Shown piece by piece: positions 1-6,718 of a stretch of DNA of 14,594 bases (within the stretch, counting starts at the first letter, position 1; the number at the start of each line of letters is the position of its first letter). The DNA comes from Candidatus Moraniibacteriota bacterium (GTDB lineage: Bacteria > Patescibacteriota > Minisyncoccia > JAHIHE01 > JAGLIN01): contig DAOWHY010000022.1 in NCBI GenBank assembly GCA_030641185.1, forward strand, positions 1-14,594, in the 5' to 3' direction. The position numbers and the translations under genes were made by a program. The notes beneath the pieces are model-generated. The model saw only the letters and a list, made by a program, of their open reading frames with translations, was not told the DNA's origin and searched no databases.

Positions 1-597
1 CAGCAGCCGTGAAAACTCGACCGGCTTGGTATCATAGTCATCGCAGCCTGCTTCGAGCGCTTTCTCACGCTCACCCGACATCGCATGGGCGGTCAAGGCG
101 ATTACCGGCGTTTCAGGAAAATCCTTTCTTAACATTTTTAAATTGCGGTAGTCAGGCCGGAAATCATGCCCCCATTCAGAAATGCAATGCGCTTCATCAA
201 CGGCGATTAGTTTTATGTTTGCCCTCTTTAAAAAGCTCTGAAAATTCTGCAACGCCAACCTCTCTGGAGCGACATATAAAATTTTCACTTTCCCCGCAAT
301 TACTTTTTCCTGAATCTGCTGAATTTCATCTGGAAGAAGCGATGAATTTATATATTCTGCGGCAATTCCATTCGCTTTTAAAGCATCCACCTGATCTTTC
401 ATCAAAGCAATCAACGGCGAAATTACTAATGTTAATCCCTCAAATTTCAAAGCCGGCAACTGATAGCACAAAGACTTCCCTCCCCCCGTCGGCATTAAAA
501 CAAACGAATCTTTTTTATCCAAAACATTATTAATAATATCCTCCTGCAAAGGCCGAAACTCATCATAGCCAAAATATGTTTTAAGAAGTTGTTTCAT
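1..597 (-). CDS. recQ: ATP-dependent DNA helicase RecQ, N-terminal part, with chimeric end (partial)
   Basis: The reading frame is open from the ATG at 597 to the window edge (199 codons), so the 3' end is missing. RecQ is a 3'-5' superfamily 2 DNA helicase that acts in recombination and repair. Visible motifs are motif 0 (FGYDEFRPLQ, residues 9-18), Walker A (PTGGGKS, 36-42), DEAHC (134-138) and the RecQ-specific aromatic-rich loop CISEWGHDFRPDY (138-150). The sequence is normal RecQ up to about residue 170. Motif III should then read LTATA and continue into the second helicase lobe. Instead residues 171-199 read as the end of a response-regulator receiver domain (LTAHAM, GCDDY, TKP with Lys191). 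DNA over 1-110 is about 60% GC, against AT-rich sequence beyond. The gene lies 9 nt downstream of the HopA1-like gene and is probably cotranscribed with it. RecQ identity up to residue 170 is secure; the tail is probably not native. Confidence 0.9.
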   Translation of the reverse strand, partial: MKQLLKTYFGYDEFRPLQEDIINNVLDKKDSFVLMPTGGGKSLCYQLPALKFEGLTLVISPLIALMKDQVDALKANGIAAEYINSSLLPDEIQQIQEKVIAGKVKILYVAPERLALQNFQSFLKRANIKLIAVDEAHCISEWGHDFRPDYRNLKMLRKDFPETPVIALTAHAMSGEREKALEAGCDDYDTKPVEFSRLL

Positions 598-606
598 TTT
601 TTATTT

Positions 607-2109
607 TTATTCCGTCATTCTCTTTATAGTTGCGAATTTCCCTTGATCATTAGAAAGGTTAAATGCCGGGTTTTTTGGATCAACATTAAATTTCTGACAA
701 TGCAATTCAAATGATGAATTGAAATCAAATCTAGGATCATTAATTGAAAGCCCCCGATATTTTGCATCTTTATACACAGCTGAAAGAATATCTGCTCTAA
801 TTGTACCAAACGATTCTCTATCTTGTGTTGGCTCTTCTCCGAATCCAACACCAGTCATTTTTTCATTTTTTAAATTTTTTACTCCTGCCGCAAAACGCGG
901 AATTCCAGTTTCGCTAAATGCTCTGCTGTTGTTATTATTAAGCATATTAATGACACTCATCATTTTATTTTCTTCTTCAGCGCTAAAATATATAACCATT
1001 TTGTCATGACGATTAAATGTATCTGCGCTTCCTTTTTTAGGTACTTTCATTTCAACATGTAATCCGCTTCCTTGGCACAATTCTAATGTTTTAACAAAAA
1101 TATCATCCACATACTCTGGTTTTAAGTTTAAATAAAACCTGCCAAGATTGCTTTTATTGCCAACACCTCCATTTACATTGCAGTAAGCCCAATAACCATG
1201 AGGATTAACTAAAATTTTATTTTTTTCTCGTTCAAGTTTTTTTAACACTTCTTCCATAGAAACTGTATATTTTCTTTTCAGTTCTTGAATCGCTAGATCA
1301 TCTTCTTTATATTTTGGATTATCATCATTCCTGCTATAAAAATCATGATAAAATATATCATCTAAATCTCTGCCTTGTTGTAATTCTCTCTTAATCTTTT
1401 GATAGTTATCTCCTACATATTTTTTAAAATCAGATATATCCATTTCTTTTTTAGATACTAGACTTTCAATATTTCGACCATCAGATTTTATTTCTCCAAC
1501 ATTTTTAACTTGCGGTTCTGGTCCAGATTCAACAAACGCGCTGATTTGCGTAACCAATCTTTCTTCTTCGGCATTTAATTCTTGTCTTGCGAGAGCAGAT
1601 AAATTTTTTCTTAAATATTCTTTTTCGACCTCTGAAATATTATCTAAATCTATACAATTCATAAAATTATCAATGTTGCTCCAAATAGTGTCTTTAATAT
1701 CTTCTGATACTATCGCGCCATATTCTTCATAAATGGGATTTAAAGCATCTATAATTATTTTAGCGGCAATTTCATATTGAGATTGCTTTGTCTTACATGC
1801 TTGTTCATATTGTCCATTTGTCCATCCTTCTTGACAAACAACTCCTATCTGATCTTCAATTGTTTGCATAAGATCCATTTGAATATCATCAATAGTTGGA
1901 TATTTTACACGTAATCCACCAACAAGATTCTTTATGTTTATAACATCCATATCTTTTTGGTTAAGCAAAAAACCGTTCTCCGCTAAATTAATAAGTTTCA
2001 CGGCTCTTTCGCTTGTTTTTATTTTTTCAACTGCCTCGCTGAATAAAGCTGGTTTTTCAACCAATGATTGCTCAGCTTTAATATCCATTGGATTATAATT
2101 TTCATTCAT
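607..2109 (-). CDS. HopA1-like domain protein, 500 residues, function unknown
   Basis: No signal peptide or membrane segment is seen, so it is probably cytoplasmic. Residues 1-300 are charged, mostly helical and unrecognised. The C-terminal region (about 323-446) resembles the HopA1 family, named after a type III effector and also found in some lanthipeptide gene clusters. The matching pattern is RFYLNL (324-329), a conserved-looking Lys355, Arg367 and Lys370 before a hydrophobic strand (MVIYF), then GVGFGEEP (420-427) and ESFGTIR (432-438). Family assignment is from memory of the motif pattern, not from a search. No kinase, peptide precursor or secretion gene lies nearby, so an effector or lanthipeptide role is not supported. 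The start at 2109 has no Shine-Dalgarno. The gene is divergent from the pseudophosphatase gene at 2463 and sits directly upstream of recQ. A 28-bp palindrome lies 31 bp upstream of the start. Confidence 0.6.
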   Translation of the reverse strand: MNENYNPMDIKAEQSLVEKPALFSEAVEKIKTSERAVKLINLAENGFLLNQKDMDVINIKNLVGGLRVKYPTIDDIQMDLMQTIEDQIGVVCQEGWTNGQYEQACKTKQSQYEIAAKIIIDALNPIYEEYGAIVSEDIKDTIWSNIDNFMNCIDLDNISEVEKEYLRKNLSALARQELNAEEERLVTQISAFVESGPEPQVKNVGEIKSDGRNIESLVSKKEMDISDFKKYVGDNYQKIKRELQQGRDLDDIFYHDFYSRNDDNPKYKEDDLAIQELKRKYTVSMEEVLKKLEREKNKILVNPHGYWAYCNVNGGVGNKSNLGRFYLNLKPEYVDDIFVKTLELCQGSGLHVEMKVPKKGSADTFNRHDKMVIYFSAEEENKMMSVINMLNNNNSRAFSETGIPRFAAGVKNLKNEKMTGVGFGEEPTQDRESFGTIRADILSAVYKDAKYRGLSINDPRFDFNSSFELHCQKFNVDPKNPAFNLSNDQGKFATIKRMTE

Positions 2110-2140
2110 CTTTTTAAACTTAAAAAATTAATTATCTCAC

Positions 2141-2168
2141 CAGTATGATATTACATAATATCATACTG
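2141..2168. repeat. 28-bp palindrome, candidate operator
   Basis: Arms CAGTATGATATTA (2141-2153) and TAATATCATACTG (2156-2168) are perfect reverse complements around a CA spacer. It lies 31 bp upstream of the minus-strand start at 2109, where a promoter for that gene would be expected. The two-base centre disfavours a terminator hairpin, and no good T-tract follows on either strand. A dimeric repressor site is the likeliest reading; this is inference. Confidence 0.5.
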
Positions 2169-2396
2169 TTTAAAAAATCAAACTAAATTTCGCTTTTACT
2201 TCTTTGCTTTTTTAGATTTTTGATTTTTGTTACTCTCAATCAAATTAAAACATATTTATACTTCAGTTTTTTCTTATTTTCATTTTACCACCCCCACCCT
2301 AAAAATCAAATATCTACACAAAAATTATCTTGCTGAACTGCCATGTTACGTATAACAATATAACAATACAGCAATTTAACAGTCTAATACACAAAT

Positions 2397-2425
2397 TTGC
2401 TAAAAACCTCAAAAAACATTATAAT
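2397..2425 (+). promoter_or_regulatory. Sigma70-type promoter for the pseudophosphatase-propeller gene
   Basis: TTGCTA (2397-2402), a 17-nt spacer and a perfect TATAAT (2420-2425), about 38 nt upstream of the ATG at 2463. AT-rich context makes chance -10 boxes common, but the spacing and both hexamers are good. Confidence 0.55.
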
Positions 2426-2462
2426 AATAAAGTTAAAACTATCATTAAAATAAAACAAAAAA

Positions 2463-4760
2463 ATGGGCAATTCAAAAAAAGAAACAAGACTTGAGGTGAG
2501 GGAAGTTGTTTTCTGCAGTGAAGAAGAAAATTCATTCTGCGATATATTTGTTTATGAACCAGAAAATGTGGACGAGCAAAATCTGGGAAATTTATACATC
2601 GTCGGAGAAATTGTAAACTTTTCAGAAAGTTCGTCTTACTTAGTAAATCTCCTGGCCTCTATCATTAAAAAGGAGTTTTATTCTAAGCCAAAAAGACCAA
2701 CAATGGAAAGTCTGGAAGCTGGACTTCATAAGGCAAATTCCACTTTATCTAATCTCGCTGAACAAGGCAATGTTGACTGGATTGGAAATTTGAATATGAT
2801 TTGCGGAGCATATAAAGAAAATGAGCTGTATTTCAGCCAAGTTGGCAATGTAAAAACTTTACTCGTGAGAGATGTCCAGATCACAGACATAGGAAAAAAT
2901 ATAGCGAAAGAAGAAAAGCCGCATCCATTTAAAACGTTTGCGAATATCGCCAGCGGAGAAATAGAAAAAAACGATTTGATCTTATTAGCCACTCCAGAAT
3001 TTTTTAATATTTTTTCTTTGGAAAAGATAAGACAACTATCATCCTCACTTGATGTGGATGAACTAGCAGAGACTATTCAGAATACAATTGAACAAGAGGA
3101 AAATATAACGACCGTGGGATTGTTGATTATGAAAATTGAAAACGAGAGACAAGCAGATAAAAAAGAAAAGGAATTTAAGGAAGCAGAATTTGAAGTTAAA
3201 GAAAAATTAAAAACTGAAAAAGTAAAAAGTTCCGAATTCTCTAAGGATTCAGAATCTGAAAAAATCACCAAGGAAGAGTTGTTAGAAAAAAAACCTCTTG
3301 TGATTGACAACAGCAAAAGAATAGCTCTTGATGACATAATAGATAAATATGAAAAAGCAGAAACAGAAAAACAAACGCCTAAACAAAAATTTGAACAGAA
3401 ACTTAAATCAACGACAGAACAGCAAGAAAAAGCGGTAAAAGAATTTGAGGAAATTGAAAAAGAAAAATCTATCACAACTAAACTAAGCAGCTTGTTAAAA
3501 GCGTTAAAGGAATTATTTGGTTCTGCAAAAAACAGTGTTGTGAATTGGTTCAAAAATTACAAGCAAAAAAAGAAAAGCGCTTTAGAAAGCGTTGCTTCCA
3601 CAGACCAAAAAACAGAAAATGAATTGTTGCAAAAAATAAATCTTCCATCAAGTAAAAATAAATTAATATTTATCGCTTTTATATTCATCGTTTTGTTATT
3701 CGCGGGAAATTTAATTTTCACAGACTATCAGAAAAAAGCGGAGGAGGAGTTTAATTTCTATAACACCAAACTATCTCAAGCGGAGGAAAAAATGAGCGAA
3801 GCGGAAGAGGTTATGATTTACGATGACCTCGCGCAAGCCAGAATATTTTTAACAGACGCAAAGAATTTAGCGCTTGAAACAAAGAATGATTATAATAAAT
3901 TGGACGAAAAAGCGGAAGATTTACTCGGAAAAATTCAGAGCCAGTTTGACATAGTTGATTTTGTCAACAGAGTAGACAATCCTGAAATTGCCGTTGAGTT
4001 AGATCAAATATCAGAACAAATAATGTTTATCAACAAAAATCATTATACTTCCACACCCGAAAATTCTATTTATCAAATAAATTTAGAGAACAAAAAAGCA
4101 GAAGATTTGCAAATTAGATCTGACGATATTGAACGCTCAAAATTGACGACTCCAATTGAAAAAACTGGAGAAATAATTTTCTTGTCCGATTCAAATAAAT
4201 TATCCTCGCTTGACTTAAATGAAAAAGAAATAACATCTGTAGATATAGAATTTATTAACGACAATCCAAGCATTAAAGCTTTTGCTTCTTATAATAATTA
4301 TTTATATTTACTGGAACCTGAGGAAAATCAAATTTATAAATATCGCAGAACAGCGAACGGATTTGATAGCGGAAAATCGTGGATCACAGATTCAGAAGCT
4401 GATATACGCAATGCGATTTCTATTGCCATTGACGGGTTTATTTATGTTCTAAAATCAGGCGGAGCTGTTGATAAATACTTATCTGGAGTTAAAAAAGATT
4501 TTTCCGTGGAAGAACTAAGCGATCCTATTTCATCTTCAGCAGAAATTTACACGAACGCGGATTTGGAATATCTTTATATTATAGATCCTCCGAAGCAAAG
4601 AATTATCCTGTTTAATAAAATAAACGGCAGTTTAATCGGACAATACACAAGCTCCGCTTTTGATGATTTGAAGAATATTGTTGTTAATGAGATAGAGGAT
4701 AAGATGTATGTGTTGAATGGAAATAAAGTTTTCGTTGTTGAGATTGAAGGAGAAGAATAA
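2463..4760 (+). CDS. Membrane protein: degenerate PP2C-like domain, TM helix, coiled coil, NHL-like propeller
   Basis: The 765-residue protein has a clear modular layout. Residues about 1-225 have the strand order of a PPM/PP2C phosphatase: LGNLYIVGEI (41-50), SQVGNVKTLLVRD (125-137), EKNDLILLATPEFF (168-181), EENITTVGLLI (212-222). The metal-binding aspartates expected in DG, GDS, SDG and DN motifs are replaced, so it is probably a pseudophosphatase. Residues 226-395 are a Lys/Glu-rich linker. A single TM helix lies at about 401-420, followed by a coiled coil (about 425-510). The C-terminal ~240 residues have repeated strand motifs such as YLYLLEPEENQIYKY and YLYIIDPPKQRIILF, like NHL-type propeller blades. 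The propeller is inferred to be outside the cell and the PPM-like domain inside. It is the only plus-strand gene here and ends at a bidirectional terminator. No Shine-Dalgarno is seen. Confidence 0.7.
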   Translation: MGNSKKETRLEVREVVFCSEEENSFCDIFVYEPENVDEQNLGNLYIVGEIVNFSESSSYLVNLLASIIKKEFYSKPKRPTMESLEAGLHKANSTLSNLAEQGNVDWIGNLNMICGAYKENELYFSQVGNVKTLLVRDVQITDIGKNIAKEEKPHPFKTFANIASGEIEKNDLILLATPEFFNIFSLEKIRQLSSSLDVDELAETIQNTIEQEENITTVGLLIMKIENERQADKKEKEFKEAEFEVKEKLKTEKVKSSEFSKDSESEKITKEELLEKKPLVIDNSKRIALDDIIDKYEKAETEKQTPKQKFEQKLKSTTEQQEKAVKEFEEIEKEKSITTKLSSLLKALKELFGSAKNSVVNWFKNYKQKKKSALESVASTDQKTENELLQKINLPSSKNKLIFIAFIFIVLLFAGNLIFTDYQKKAEEEFNFYNTKLSQAEEKMSEAEEVMIYDDLAQARIFLTDAKNLALETKNDYNKLDEKAEDLLGKIQSQFDIVDFVNRVDNPEIAVELDQISEQIMFINKNHYTSTPENSIYQINLENKKAEDLQIRSDDIERSKLTTPIEKTGEIIFLSDSNKLSSLDLNEKEITSVDIEFINDNPSIKAFASYNNYLYLLEPEENQIYKYRRTANGFDSGKSWITDSEADIRNAISIAIDGFIYVLKSGGAVDKYLSGVKKDFSVEELSDPISSSAEIYTNADLEYLYIIDPPKQRIILFNKINGSLIGQYTSSAFDDLKNIVVNEIEDKMYVLNGNKVFVVEIEGEE

Positions 4761-4777
4761 AGTTGATATAAAAAAAT

Positions 4778-4800
4778 AAAGAGGACGCAGTCCTCTTTTT
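4778..4800. terminator. Bidirectional rho-independent terminator between convergent genes
   Basis: Stem GAGGAC/GTCCTC (4781-4786 and 4790-4795) with a GCA loop, extended by AAA/TTT pairs. A T-run follows on the plus strand, and the A-rich 5' flank gives a T-rich tail on the minus strand. It lies 17 nt after the stop at 4760 and just beyond the stop of the minus-strand gene at 4804. Confidence 0.85.
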
Positions 4801-4803
4801 ATG

Positions 4804-5283
4804 TTATATTTCCAATGATTTCTTTTCCTGTTTCAACTTTTCCAATTCCAATCTTTTCTCCTCTTGCACTGTTCTAATTGTTAAAAGATGTTCTCTTCCC
4901 CAATACCTTTCCATTTCCTCTTCACTATAATTCATTATCTCCCCGACTACATTTTCAATAGTCAATAATTCTTCGTTCGGTACTTTACGGTTTTTTAGTT
5001 CTTCTATGGCTATGGCTTTGTCTTCTTCTAAGATTAGAAAATATTTGTCTTCTCTTATTGTAAGACAAGCGATGAATTCTTGCAAAATAAACTTAGCACT
5101 CCATATATCCCCATATCTAACTGTCGGACCATTTACCCCGTAATCAATGATACCTTCTACTATTTTTCTTTTCCGTAATTCCCATAAGATACATCCAAGC
5201 GGAAAATCTTTTGTTTTTATTCTTTCTTCCTGTTGACACGCAATAATTTTAATTATAATTATTGCATTTGATATTTTGATCAT
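4804..5283 (-). CDS. Hypothetical protein, 159 residues
   Basis: I do not recognise a family. The protein is soluble-looking, with a hydrophobic strand near the N-terminus (NAIIIIKIIAC), a central mixed alpha/beta part containing WELRKRKIVEGIIDYG, and a Glu/Lys-rich helical C-terminus. An in-frame ATG at 5322 exists, but it falls inside the promoter spacer and upstream of the predicted transcription start. The ATG at 5283 is preceded by AAAGGAGG at a 10-nt spacing, so 5283 is chosen. This is the only gene in the window with a strong Shine-Dalgarno. It has its own promoter just past the rplL terminator, so it appears to be a single-gene unit ending at the convergent terminator. Confidence 0.8.
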   Translation of the reverse strand: MIKISNAIIIIKIIACQQEERIKTKDFPLGCILWELRKRKIVEGIIDYGVNGPTVRYGDIWSAKFILQEFIACLTIREDKYFLILEEDKAIAIEELKNRKVPNEELLTIENVVGEIMNYSEEEMERYWGREHLLTIRTVQEEKRLELEKLKQEKKSLEI

Positions 5284-5293
5284 TAGCTCTGAA

Positions 5294-5301
5294 CCTCCTT
5301 T
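5294..5301 (-). promoter_or_regulatory. Strong Shine-Dalgarno that fixes the start at 5283
   Basis: AAAGGAGG on the minus strand, with 10 nt to the ATG. It would be translated as Lys-Gly-Gly if the longer upstream start were used. No other gene in the window has a comparable site. Confidence 0.85.
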
Positions 5302-5310
5302 ATTACTAAT

Positions 5311-5338
5311 AATATAACACAAGAAAAATATTAGTCAA
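5311..5338 (-). promoter_or_regulatory. Promoter of the 159-residue hypothetical gene
   Basis: TTGACT (5338-5333), a 16-nt spacer and TATATT (5316-5311). Predicted transcription starts near 5304, only a few bases before the Shine-Dalgarno, giving a ~20-nt leader. It begins just past the rplL terminator. Confidence 0.65.
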
Positions 5339-5340
5339 TC

Positions 5341-5374
5341 AAAAAAACAGGAGAAATAAATCCCCTGTTTTTTT
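5341..5374 (-). terminator. Terminator of the rplJ-rplL operon
   Basis: On the minus strand ACAGGGGA (5368-5361) pairs with TCTCCTGT (5354-5347) around a 6-nt loop, followed by seven T residues (5347-5341). One G-U pair closes the stem fully only in the minus-strand RNA. That orients it as the terminator of rplL, whose stop is about 20 nt upstream. Confidence 0.85.
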
Positions 5375-5394
5375 ATTTTTGAAATATAGATAAC

Positions 5395-5865
5395 CTACTT
5401 CAAATTCACCGTCGCGCCGGCTTCTTCCAATTTTTTCTTCAGTTCTTCCGCTTCCGCTTTTGGAACTTTTTCTTTCAAAACCTTAGGAGCCGCGTCAACA
5501 ATATCTTTTGCGTCTTTCAGTCCTTGTCCTGTCACTTCTCTAACAATTTTAATAACCGCAATTTTCGCATCGCCGGCAGCCACGAGTTCAACATCAAACT
5601 CAGACTTCTCTTCTTCCGCTTCTCCGTCGCCAGTCGCGCCACCAGCTGGCATCGCGGCCATCATTGCGGGAGCCGCCGCGGAAACTCCAAATTTATCCTC
5701 TAAAACTTTCACTAATTCTGAAAGCTCAAGAACGCTAAGCTCTTCAATTTGTTTTACCAAATCCTGAAACTTTTTAGGAACTTCAACTTCCTTTTTGTCT
5801 TCTCCTTTTTCAGCTGTATCTTTATTTTCTTCAACAGCTTTTTCCTCTTTTTTTTCTTCCGCCAT
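5395..5865 (-). CDS. rplL: 50S ribosomal protein bL12 (L7/L12)
   Basis: bL12 forms the flexible ribosomal stalk, bound to uL10, and recruits translation GTPases. The N-terminal dimerisation segment (FQDLVKQIEELSVLELSELVKVLEDKFGV, about residues 33-61), an Ala/Gly-rich hinge (about 62-80) and the C-terminal domain (EFDVELVAAGDAKIAVIKIVREVTGQGLKDAKDIVDAAP, about 88-130) are all in order. The protein has 156 residues, against about 120-130 usual. The excess is a Lys/Glu-rich N-terminal extension of about 30 residues. No internal Met can give the usual length, as the next one is in the hinge. There is no Shine-Dalgarno. It follows rplJ, with a palindromic repeat in the 189-nt gap, and ends at a terminator. 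Confidence 0.97.
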   Translation of the reverse strand: MAEEKKEEKAVEENKDTAEKGEDKKEVEVPKKFQDLVKQIEELSVLELSELVKVLEDKFGVSAAAPAMMAAMPAGGATGDGEAEEEKSEFDVELVAAGDAKIAVIKIVREVTGQGLKDAKDIVDAAPKVLKEKVPKAEAEELKKKLEEAGATVNLK

Positions 5866-5885
5866 AATATTTTTTTAGATTAATT

Positions 5886-5913
5886 AATATATTTATTTAT
5901 TTTAATTTGTCAT
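5886..5913 (-). promoter_or_regulatory. Candidate internal promoter for rplL, -35 supplied by the repeat end
   Basis: On the minus strand ATGACA (5913-5908), the terminal part of the repeat element, is followed by 16 nt and TATATT (5891-5886). The -35 has five of six consensus bases. The region is very AT-rich, so chance is possible; the same arrangement at pcm raises interest. Confidence 0.35.
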
Positions 5914-6044
5914 CCCAGAATTTTTTCTGGAGCGAAGCGTAAGAAAAAATATCTGGGATCCAGTTAGTTTCACTTAATAAAATTATTACGATAATTATTA
6001 TTTATTGAGACTTACTGGATTCCCGCCTCCGCGGGAATGACAAA
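5907..6044. repeat. Palindromic GTCAT...ATGAC repeat, copy 1
   Basis: The ends TTTGTCATCCC and GGGAATGACAAA are imperfect terminal inverted repeats. The left arm folds as ATCCCAGA/TCTGGGAT, with an inner ATTTTTTCT/AGAAAAAAT stem around a loop containing GAGCGAAGCG. The right arm has ATTCCC, 8 nt, GGGAAT (6019-6038), the pattern of the dRS3 repeat known from Neisseria. GGGATCCAGTTAGTTTCA and TGAGACTTACTGGATTCCC form a second inverted pair around an AT-rich core. It is non-coding, MITE-like, and lies inside the rplJ-rplL transcript. Confidence 0.8.
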
Positions 6045-6054
6045 ATTTTAAATT

Positions 6055-6573
6055 TTATTTTTTCTCTCCCACCGCTTTCAAAACGTTGACTAACCCACGC
6101 ATATTGCCCGCCAAAACATTTACAAAACCGGAAACTGGCGCGTTGATCGTTCCAACTAACTGCGCTCTCAATTGATCCTTTCCCGGCAAAAGCGCCAACG
6201 CTTTTATTTCCTTCGCGTCCATATATTTCGTCGCTATAAATCCTCCCAGTAATTTCAAATTTTTGTTGGTCTTTGAATATTCATTTGATAATCTTGCCGG
6301 AGCAACTTCATCATCATATCCTACCGCGACAGCGACTGAACCTTCCATATCCAATTTATTATCACCAAGAACTTTCGCGTCTTCAAGCCCTTTTTTTATA
6401 AGCGTTTTTTTAGCAACCTTATAATCAACATTTTCGCTTCTTAATTTTCTTCTTAATTCTATATTCTCTTTTGCTGAAAGCCCCTGAAAACCCAAAAAAA
6501 CAATCGCCTTGGATTTCGAAAATCTATCGCTAAGATTTTTTATTATTTCTTTTTTTTGCTCTTTAGTAATCAT
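6055..6573 (-). CDS. rplJ: 50S ribosomal protein uL10
   Basis: uL10 is the stalk base that binds 23S rRNA and carries bL12 dimers. The sequence MITKEQKKEIIKNLSDRFSK, then AIVFLGFQGLSAKENIELRRKLR and VAKKTLIKKGL, is typical of the family. The C-terminal helix that binds bL12 is also present. The ATG at 6573 gives 172 residues and the usual start MxxTKEQK. An in-frame ATG at 6600 would add nine residues (MFCKLNIKI) unlike the family, so it is not used. No Shine-Dalgarno is seen. The gene has a strong promoter and an L10 leader RNA upstream, and leads into rplL. Confidence 0.97.
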   Translation of the reverse strand: MITKEQKKEIIKNLSDRFSKSKAIVFLGFQGLSAKENIELRRKLRSENVDYKVAKKTLIKKGLEDAKVLGDNKLDMEGSVAVAVGYDDEVAPARLSNEYSKTNKNLKLLGGFIATKYMDAKEIKALALLPGKDQLRAQLVGTINAPVSGFVNVLAGNMRGLVNVLKAVGEKK

Positions 6574-6605
6574 AATTTTAATATTTAATTTACAAAACAA
6601 AAAAC

Positions 6606-6705
6606 TGCGCGTTCCACAGACGGCAGTAAAATAAAATGTTAATAACTATAACGATTTTCATTTTACCCTCGGCAGGTCTTAATCGCCTGCTGTCTGTGGA
6701 TAAGT
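6606..6705 (-). promoter_or_regulatory. Ribosomal protein L10 leader RNA
   Basis: On the minus strand CCACAGACAGC (6699-6689) pairs with GCCGTCTGTGG (6624-6614) with one mismatch, closing a long stem. Inside it, GCAGG pairs with CCTGC, followed by CGAGGG; the CCTGCCGAGG signature is that of the L10 leader. In the known family uL10 (with bL12) binds this leader and represses its own operon. It sits between the rplJ promoter and the rplJ start, as expected. Confidence 0.85.
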
Positions 6706-6718
6706 TAAGTATGAGTTT

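Larger units (their letters stand above)
2110..2462. other. 353-bp divergent intergenic region
   Basis: AT-rich DNA between two divergent genes. It holds a 28-bp near-perfect palindrome close to the HopA1-like gene (2141-2168), an AT-rich imperfect hairpin region (about 2330-2385) and a plus-strand promoter (2397-2425). No convincing open reading frame is visible in it. The stretch 2169-2329 shows nothing recognisable apart from homopolymer-rich sequence. Confidence 0.7.

Noticed and set aside
9..533. Plus-strand open frame of 174 codons over the recQ gene
   Set aside because: It is antisense to clear RecQ motifs and its translation is low-complexity without any family pattern.
3077..3553. 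Minus-strand open frame of 158 codons inside the pseudophosphatase gene
   Set aside because: It is the Ser/Phe-rich complement of a Lys/Glu-rich linker, a common shadow.
5284..5322. Upstream ATG extending the 159-residue hypothetical protein by 13 residues
   Set aside because: It lies in the promoter spacer, and the extension encodes the Shine-Dalgarno itself.
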